Below are positions 58,072-64,000 of a stretch of 64,000 bases of DNA, piece after piece. The DNA comes from Tetraselmis striata (Eukaryota; Chlorophyta; Chlorodendrophyceae; Chlorodendrales; Chlorodendraceae). Below the pieces are notes generated by a model. It ran no database searches. It saw nothing but the letters and a program-made list of their open reading frames with translations, and was not told where the DNA came from. The position numbers were made by a program, and so were the translations under genes. Location: contig VCJN01000559.1 of NCBI GenBank assembly GCA_006384855.1, forward strand, positions 1 to 64,000. Direction: 5' to 3'. Positions within the stretch are counted from its first letter, which is position 1. Every line of letters begins with the position of its first letter.

Positions 58072-61000
58072 ATGATACTGCGGCCCTGTAGCTGGCGGGC
58101 GGCTTTGCGCTCGCGGCGCGGCCGATGCACGGGCAACTCAGCTCTAGCTAGGAGCGCCTACTGTGCCGCGGCGGCTGCTGCTGCAGCTCGCGGGGGGCGC
58201 AGTGGGGGTCGTGGCAACAGCGGTGGGCGTGGTGAGGGGCGCGGTGGCGGGAAGCCCAGCAGAAGCGTCGCACTCGTGGCGGAAGCTGCGCCCCCGTCGC
58301 CGGACCGCATCGACCTATCCGCCGGCGCCCCGCCGCCGTCGCGCGAGACGCTGTGGCGGGGCGTGAAGGAGTGGATTGTCTTCTCCGACCTCCACGTCTG
58401 CGCCGCCTCGCTGGAGACCTCGCTGGCGGTGCTCCGCACGGTGAAGCGGGAGGCGGCGGCGCGGGGCGCCGGCGTGCTCTTCCTCGGTGCGACCTAGCCC
58501 GCCCTCTCTCCCTCCCCCTCGGCTGCTCCAGCATGTGCCGGCTGTGTCCAACGCCCCGCGGTTGCGTGTCCCTTGAAACGGCAGGCGACTTTTGGCATCA
58601 CCGTGGCTCGCTGCCGGTGGAGCCGCTGAACGCGGTGCTTGACGAGTTCGCGGGCTGGAGCGCCCCCACGCTGATGCTGGTGGGGAACCACGACCAGGTG
58701 GGACAGCGGCGGGCGGCGGGCGGGTGCGGGAGCAGGCGCTGATGCCCTGAGCGCGGGATAGTGAGGACACTGTGGCGGCGCCGCGCAGTGGGGCTGCGCT
58801 GGCGTGCAGTGAGCGGTTGGCAGTCGATGGGTGCGCCTCCTCACCTGGATGGCGTGCCGGGTGCGCGTGCGCTCCCGCCGTGCAGGTCACCGCGGGCGGC
58901 ATGCTCCACGCGCTGGCGCCGCTGCAGCACTGCGCCCCCTGCATCCACGTCTTTGAGCAGCCGTCGCTCTTCATGGGCGCGCTGTGGCTGCCGTACCGCG
59001 CCGACCCGCGCAAGCTGTCCGATGCTGTGGCGGCCGCTGGGGACGTGGCCGCCATCTTTGCGCACGTGGACGTGGTGCGCTGCGGCAGCCGACTGCCCCC
59101 CCCCCCCCCGCCCCCCCCCTGGGGAAGCCTCATTTCCGCTCGGGTGGCTGCATGCGATGGCATGTCACGATGGGGATGGGCATGGGGGGTGCATGGGTGA
59201 TGTCGACGTGCGCGCGGCTCGCCCAGGTGGGCGCCTACATGAACGAGACGTTCCAGGCGCGCGACGGCGTCAAGCCGGAGCTCTTCCCGGCCGCCGTGCC
59301 GGTGTTCACGGGCCACTACCACCGACGCCACACCGTGGAGGGCACCGCCATCCACTACGTCGGCTCCCCCTACCAGGCGCGCGCCCCGCCCGGCCCACCA
59401 CATCCCGCCCCTTGGGGACATCAACCGCCCCTAAGGGGATGCGGATTCCACCACCCCCGCCTCAGATGCACCACCACCAAACACTAAACGATAATAATGA
59501 TAAGAACAAACTGCTTTTTCGCTTCTGTCGGTGTGTCTGGTCCGGCGCATGCGTGTTCATCCCATGCCAGGCATCACTTTCGCATGATTCGGCGGTTCCA
59601 GCTGCAACGCGGCCATACGATCACAACATAATCTACGGGCACTGAAAGTGAATCCAGCCCATTTGGCAAGGGGGACCAGAGCGCCGGGAAGGAACGGGCC
59701 GCTGGGATCATCTGGATGTACCAGTTAAGAACCGGCTGACCGCGTACGCAGAGCGGTAGTGTTAGGCGCTGCACCACCTGCCCAGAACCCCCCCCCCCCC
59801 TGCCCCCCCCCCCCCCCCCCCCTGCCCCCCCCCCGGCCCCGCCCCGGATTTTATCGCATTCATCTGTGGGCGCAGCCGGAGCCGCCCCCTCTCTGTTGCT
59901 ACCTCGCAGCGCGGCTTCACCGCACACCCGCAGGGGCACATGCATCCGCGTGCGGGCGGGGTGACGCTGGCGCCGGCCGCCGCCGACCGCGTCGTCGCAC
60001 CTCGCAGGTGTCGCGCAGCGAGGCGGGGCAGGCGAAGGCGCTCACGGTGCTGGACGCGTCGTGGCGGCCCGTCGGCGAGATCGCCATGGACGCGGGCCCG
60101 CGCCACTTCCTGCTGGCCGGGGCCGCCGGGGTGCCCGGCGCGGCGGAGCGGCCCGCCGTTCGCCCGGGGGACAAGGTGCGCGCCCGGCCCCTAGCGCGCC
60201 TGGTGTGTGTGTGGGGGGGGGGAGGAGAGGGAGAGAGATCGTGCGTTCGGGTCGGAGGGATGACTCGCTGTTGAAGCCATGACAGCATGGGCGGATCCCG
60301 GTGCGCGCTGGGCCTGCAGGTGCGCTTCCAGCTTGAGAATGAGACCCCGAGCGCCGAGGAACAGGAAGTGATCGACGGTCTGGTGGCTGAGGGCGCCAAG
60401 GTGGAGGTGCGTCGCCGCCCCCCCCCCCCCCCCCCCTCCTCTCTCTCTCTCGTTCCCTTTCCCCCATCAACACCACCACCGCCATCACCATCACCAACAA
60501 CAACCTGCGACACACACAAACACACACATACACACACACCTGTAAGTATAGTTTGGGAATACAACAAGAATATGTTATAATGAGAGCGTACACACACACA
60601 CAAACAGGGATTCATGCATGCATACGGTAACCACATATATTACATGACTGTTGTTATTGCCTCGCGCACACGGGGAAGTATATTTCTGCAGAATACACCG
60701 CCAAACACCTTAAAACTACACTCAGGAGCCGCTTACTCCGTTCAACGGCGCGCTCCACACACGCATGCGCACAGGTAGGCGCAGTCACTCCTGCCTGGTG
60801 TGCTGTGGATTCATCGGTGTCTCCTACCCTTTGCCGCGTTTCTCCGGACCGCGATCCGACGTGCAGCCAGCCCAGGGCTCACCACGCCCCTCTGCCCTCT
60901 CCTTTCCGTGCAACCAAGGTCGTGGCGACCCCCGTGGCGGCGGCGGCGCGCATCACGGAGGCGGAGCACCTGGGCGCCATCCCGCTGTTCCACGCGTACG

Positions 61001-63424
61001 CGGAAGCCACGGAGCTCTCCCGAGAGGCCTCCGCAGCCGCGGTGGCGATCCTGCAGGCACGGCCATCCCGCCGCCGCGTCGCCCTCTCTGCGTGCCCCAC
61101 CGTGCCGGCCGATCGCCGGGGACTGGCCGCCATGCCTCCTTGGGATCGTGGGCTGACGGGTTGGGGCCCGCTCCCGGGGTCCAGGGCACACCGTGAAGAA
61201 TCCCGACCCAGGCACGGTCTGGATATCTGATGATGTGAAATGCAACTAGAAATCCATCGAAATTTTAGGGCTTTAGCGGCTTACCCTACCGGGGTGCGGT
61301 GATACACTCTACCCACCTACACCTCCATGTAAGGTCTCTCCCTCTCTCCCTCTCTCTCTCTCTCTGAATGTGATCATCAAAACCTGTCTACCCATGCAAG
61401 GTTCCTCTCTCCCTCCCTCCCTCCCTCTCTCTCCCTCTGTCTCTCTCTCCCTCTCTCCCTCTCTCCCTCTCTCTCTCTCTCTGAACGTGATCATCAACAC
61501 CTGTCTATCCATGTAAGGACACAAACATCCATATAAGGTTCCTCTCTCTCTCTCCCTCTGTCTCTCTGTCTCTCTCCCTCTCTCTCCCTCCCTCCCTCTT
61601 TCCCTCTCCCTCCCTCTGTCCCTCTCTCCCTCTCTCCCTCTCTCTGAATGTGATCATCAACACCTGTCTATCCATGTAAGGACACAAATATCCATATAAG
61701 GTTCGTCTCTCTCTCTCTCTCTCTCCCTCTCTCCCTCTCCCTCGCCCCCCTCTCTCTCCTCTCCCTCTCTCTTGCCCTCTCCTCCCTCCCTCTCTCCTCC
61801 CTCCCTCTCCCCCCCCTCTCTCTCTCTTCCTCTCCCTCTCTGTGTGATCATAAAAACCTGTCTATCCGTGTAATCACCCCAACATACACATATCCATAAA
61901 GTTTCACCCAAATATTCACACAATCATCAATTTTTCATATAATAATCAAAGCCATATAATGATACAAAAGCTTCATGCAAATAATCTTGTTACAATCTGT
62001 ATCATCCAAAGACCGTGGCACGACTGTCTGATCATTGAGATCCATCAAGGGTTCAGCAAGGGAATCGTTGGGTGCTTTGGTCGAATCGGGCCGTGATTGC
62101 AGTATTATACCTCGAATCATCGAGAACGTTGGTTGATTTCCCCACCTGACTGCATACTGCAGTCATTAGCCAGTACCCAGGCGGTGCATCCGACCCTAAA
62201 CCTCAATGGGCCGATGCTCCCTGCGGATGCGTACTGCTGCGCCCTCTCATGCGGATGTTGCCGCCCCTCTCACGCTGTCGTGGTTGCCGCAGGGGCTGGA
62301 GGGCGTGGGGGCCAGCCCGCAGCTGGAGCTGCAGCTGGACAGCATGCGGATCGCGGGGTTCGGCCCCTTTGCGGCGCCGGTGGAGTACCAGCTAAAGGTG
62401 AGCACCCGCGGCCCCACACGACATGTTCGGTGGAGGCCTGTGGGCCAGGGCCACGCAGGTTTTCTGCAGAGATGAGGGATGAGGCAAGAGAAGACCAATG
62501 CCAAGAACTATTAGGGAAATACGATTGCAATGATTGGTTACATGGGAAGTGGCAGTCGGGTCCGTGAGGGAACCCAACTGCCAGTATACCTGGGACGGTG
62601 CCCGTGTAGAAATGGCTGTGTAGAATTGGATTGCGTGCGTTAGAAACTAGGGGGGCAGCCTGGGCTGTTCCTCACAACAGCCAGTATCTTCAGCACATTT
62701 GTGTTTATATTTGTTGTTTCTATTTTTTTCGGGGGTGGCCCCCAGATTAGCCACCAAGTGTCGGTGACCTCGTCCCTTTCATCTATTGGTTTGACGAATG
62801 GGTGGTCAAAAACAAGCATTGGTGATGGTTATTAAGGCTTTGCTGGTTAGGCTCCAAGCTGTTGGTTGTCAGCTGCAGCAATGACTCACGCCTGTGCTGG
62901 TTCGCAGTGTTTTATCTGGAGATAATTGTTTCCGACCGCCTCGCGCAGAGCGGAAAACTACTCATATTCACATTCCTCTATTGAAACGTGTCAGAATACA
63001 GCGCCAACATAATGAACGGAAACCCCGATTCCATACGGTATGCTGCGAAACAAAACGGCTGAAATTGGCGGCAACCTACAGCGCCAATGGAATGGTACGA
63101 TGTAGCGATGGACATAGACAGTTTCTTGGATGTGTATGACTATTCTTATAGTGTGCGGGGTGCTTAGCTGTGCCCCCCCCCCCCCCCCCCCCCCGCCCCT
63201 TCTCTGCTCTTGTGGTGAAACTGTGTGTGTGTGTGTGTGGCGCGGCCGCAGGGGCGCGGGCTGCAGGTGCTGGTGGGGCGCAACCTGGACGACGAGGCCG
63301 CGGACTCCAACGGCGCGGGGAAGACTGCGCTCGCGATGGCGCCGCTGTGGGTGCTGACGGGCAAGCTGGACGGCGGGCGGGACGGCGGCGGCGGGCGGGC
63401 CGCCACGCACGCGGATGTCGTCAG
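58072..63424 (+). CDS. SbcD-SbcC (Mre11-Rad50 type) fusion, 5' nine exons, truncated by window end
   Basis: Predicted exons are 58072-58486, 58585-58697, 58886-59074, 59227-59376, 60008-60175, 60320-60406, 60919-61056, 62293-62397 and 63252-63424; phases 1 and 0 throughout, about 479 aa so far, last intron phase 2 open at the window end. The N-terminus (MILRPCSWRAALRSRRGRCT, alanine/glycine-rich after) looks like an organelle targeting peptide. The metallophosphatase motifs follow in order: FSDLHVC (D-x-H), GDFWHHRG, GNHDQ, FAHVDVVGAYMN, and GHYHRRH with YVGSPYQVSRSEAGQAK. These are the SbcD/Mre11 nuclease residues. Exon 8 then reads LDSMRIAGFGPFAAPVEYQL, the start of an SbcC/Rad50 ATPase. 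Exon 9 has VGRNLDDEAADSNGAGKTAL, a Walker A (NGAGKT). Coiled coil and Walker B would lie beyond 64000. The donors of exons 4 and 7 are GC (GCGCGC, GCACGG). SbcCD trims DNA hairpins and break ends; organelle genome maintenance is inferred. Confidence 0.8.
59097..59120. repeat. Poly-C tract near a 5' splice site
   Basis: C run about 22 nt after the exon 3 donor of the SbcD-SbcC gene. Further C runs are at 59790-59835, 60418-60437 and 63173-63194, all on the sense strand of the same gene. Confidence 0.85.
61320..61860. repeat. CT-rich minisatellite
   Basis: Four units, each a block GTGATCATCAAxACCTGTCTA plus CCATGxAAGG (near 61371, 61489, 61650 and a last variant at 61843) separated by variable CTCTCCCTCT runs. 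Lies in the intron between exons 7 and 8 of the SbcD-SbcC gene. Confidence 0.85.
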
Positions 63425-64000
63425 GTGCGGGGCGCCGTCCGCCCACCAAGTCGCCCGCCGTCCGCCGGCGCGGAGTCATTCAAGCGCCGCTGACGTGGGC
63501 ATAGATATATCGAATTAGGGCACGTATCTACATATATACACATGTTAATGTCGAGATATGTATTTATAGGTGCAGGTGTGTCTTGGCATGGTTGCCGACA
63601 CACTTATGACCGCCCGTGGGAGAAGCCTCGAATTGGGGTTGCGTGCTTGCCTGCAACCTACAGGAGCATTCGATATTGTCCGCTACTGCTGTGCGCATAT
63701 CCCATTGTCCCACCTCTGACAGGCAGAGCGGGGTCTTGTTGACCGTGTTGGTATTACCGTCCCGGCACCCCAATATATTTGTGCATGTATGTATGTATGT
63801 ATGTATGTGTGTATGTATACATGTATGTATGTATTTATGTATACATGTATGTGTGCGTGTGTGTATGTATGTATGTACTTGTGTATGTGTGCATATATGT
63901 GTAAAGTCGCAACCGCTGCAACACTCTTACGGAGTTCATCACTTTAGCACTCGACATGCGCGAGCAGTGCCCGGCGAATTGACGGCTCCGATGCCGCTGC
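63425..64000. other. Partial intron with (TATG)n, runs off the window
   Basis: After exon 9 no further exon is seen. TATG/TATA units lie at 63783-63900. Presumably intron sequence. Confidence 0.6.

Noticed and set aside
58315..59424. 369-codon minus-strand frame opposite the nuclease exons
   Set aside because: Antisense shadow; the plus strand carries the phosphatase motifs in spliced order.
1..64000. CRISPR arrays, bacterial operons or ribosome binding sites
   Set aside because: Tandem arrays here are satellites without unique spacers, and genes are spliced; the DNA is eukaryotic nuclear.

Overview
The window is nuclear DNA from a photosynthetic eukaryote, most likely a green alga with a large, intron-rich, GC-rich genome. 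The evidence: almost every recognisable gene is split into many short exons with GT/AG (sometimes GC/AG) borders; short TTTAGGG-type stretches occur; and the gene set includes a plastid tocopherol-pathway kinase family member and a STEEP-DUF167 fusion of the type seen in plants. A prasinophyte-like alga is my guess; no rRNA or organelle gene allows a firmer placement. Exon borders below were worked out by hand from splice consensus, reading phase and family similarity, so junctions are predictions.

Layout. 1-13.4 kb is repeat-rich and holds one complete DNA transposon (4303-9438) with a spliced transposase gene and a convergent zinc-finger ORF. It sits inside a copy of a local repeat whose uninterrupted paralogue lies at 10058-10330, so the insertion can be read directly. 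13.4-25.5 kb holds four genes: a STEEP1-DUF167 protein (minus), a two-helix membrane protein with a RING-like finger (plus), an unrecognised helical protein (minus) and a LYRM1-type LYR protein with a 2.9 kb first intron (minus). 25.7-28.3 kb is a decayed reverse-transcriptase element plus fragments of its 3' end. 30.0-32.2 kb is a villin-headpiece protein (plus), 34.2-38.0 kb an OPT-family transporter (plus), 38.7-43.2 kb a VTE6/TMEM19 family kinase (minus), and 44.9-46.0 kb an Mpo1/DUF962 protein (plus). 46-49.8 kb is repeats and a Ty3-type integrase relic. 49.9-54.4 kb is a ten-exon ankyrin-repeat gene (minus). 54.4-58 kb is non-coding and includes a ~205-bp tandem array. 58.1-63.4 kb is the 5' part of a gene that fuses an SbcD/Mre11-type nuclease to an SbcC/Rad50-type ATPase, running off the window end.

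The host genes are unrelated housekeeping and organelle functions (DNA repair, lipid and tocopherol metabolism, transport, mitochondrial assembly), not a cluster. Two features stand out genome-wide: long C homopolymers placed mostly on the coding strand inside introns, often just after the 5' splice site, and several layers of interspersed repeats, including a SINE-like family with a tRNA-like internal box. The best candidates for something undescribed are the transposon with split CACAGC ends and the SbcD-SbcC fusion.
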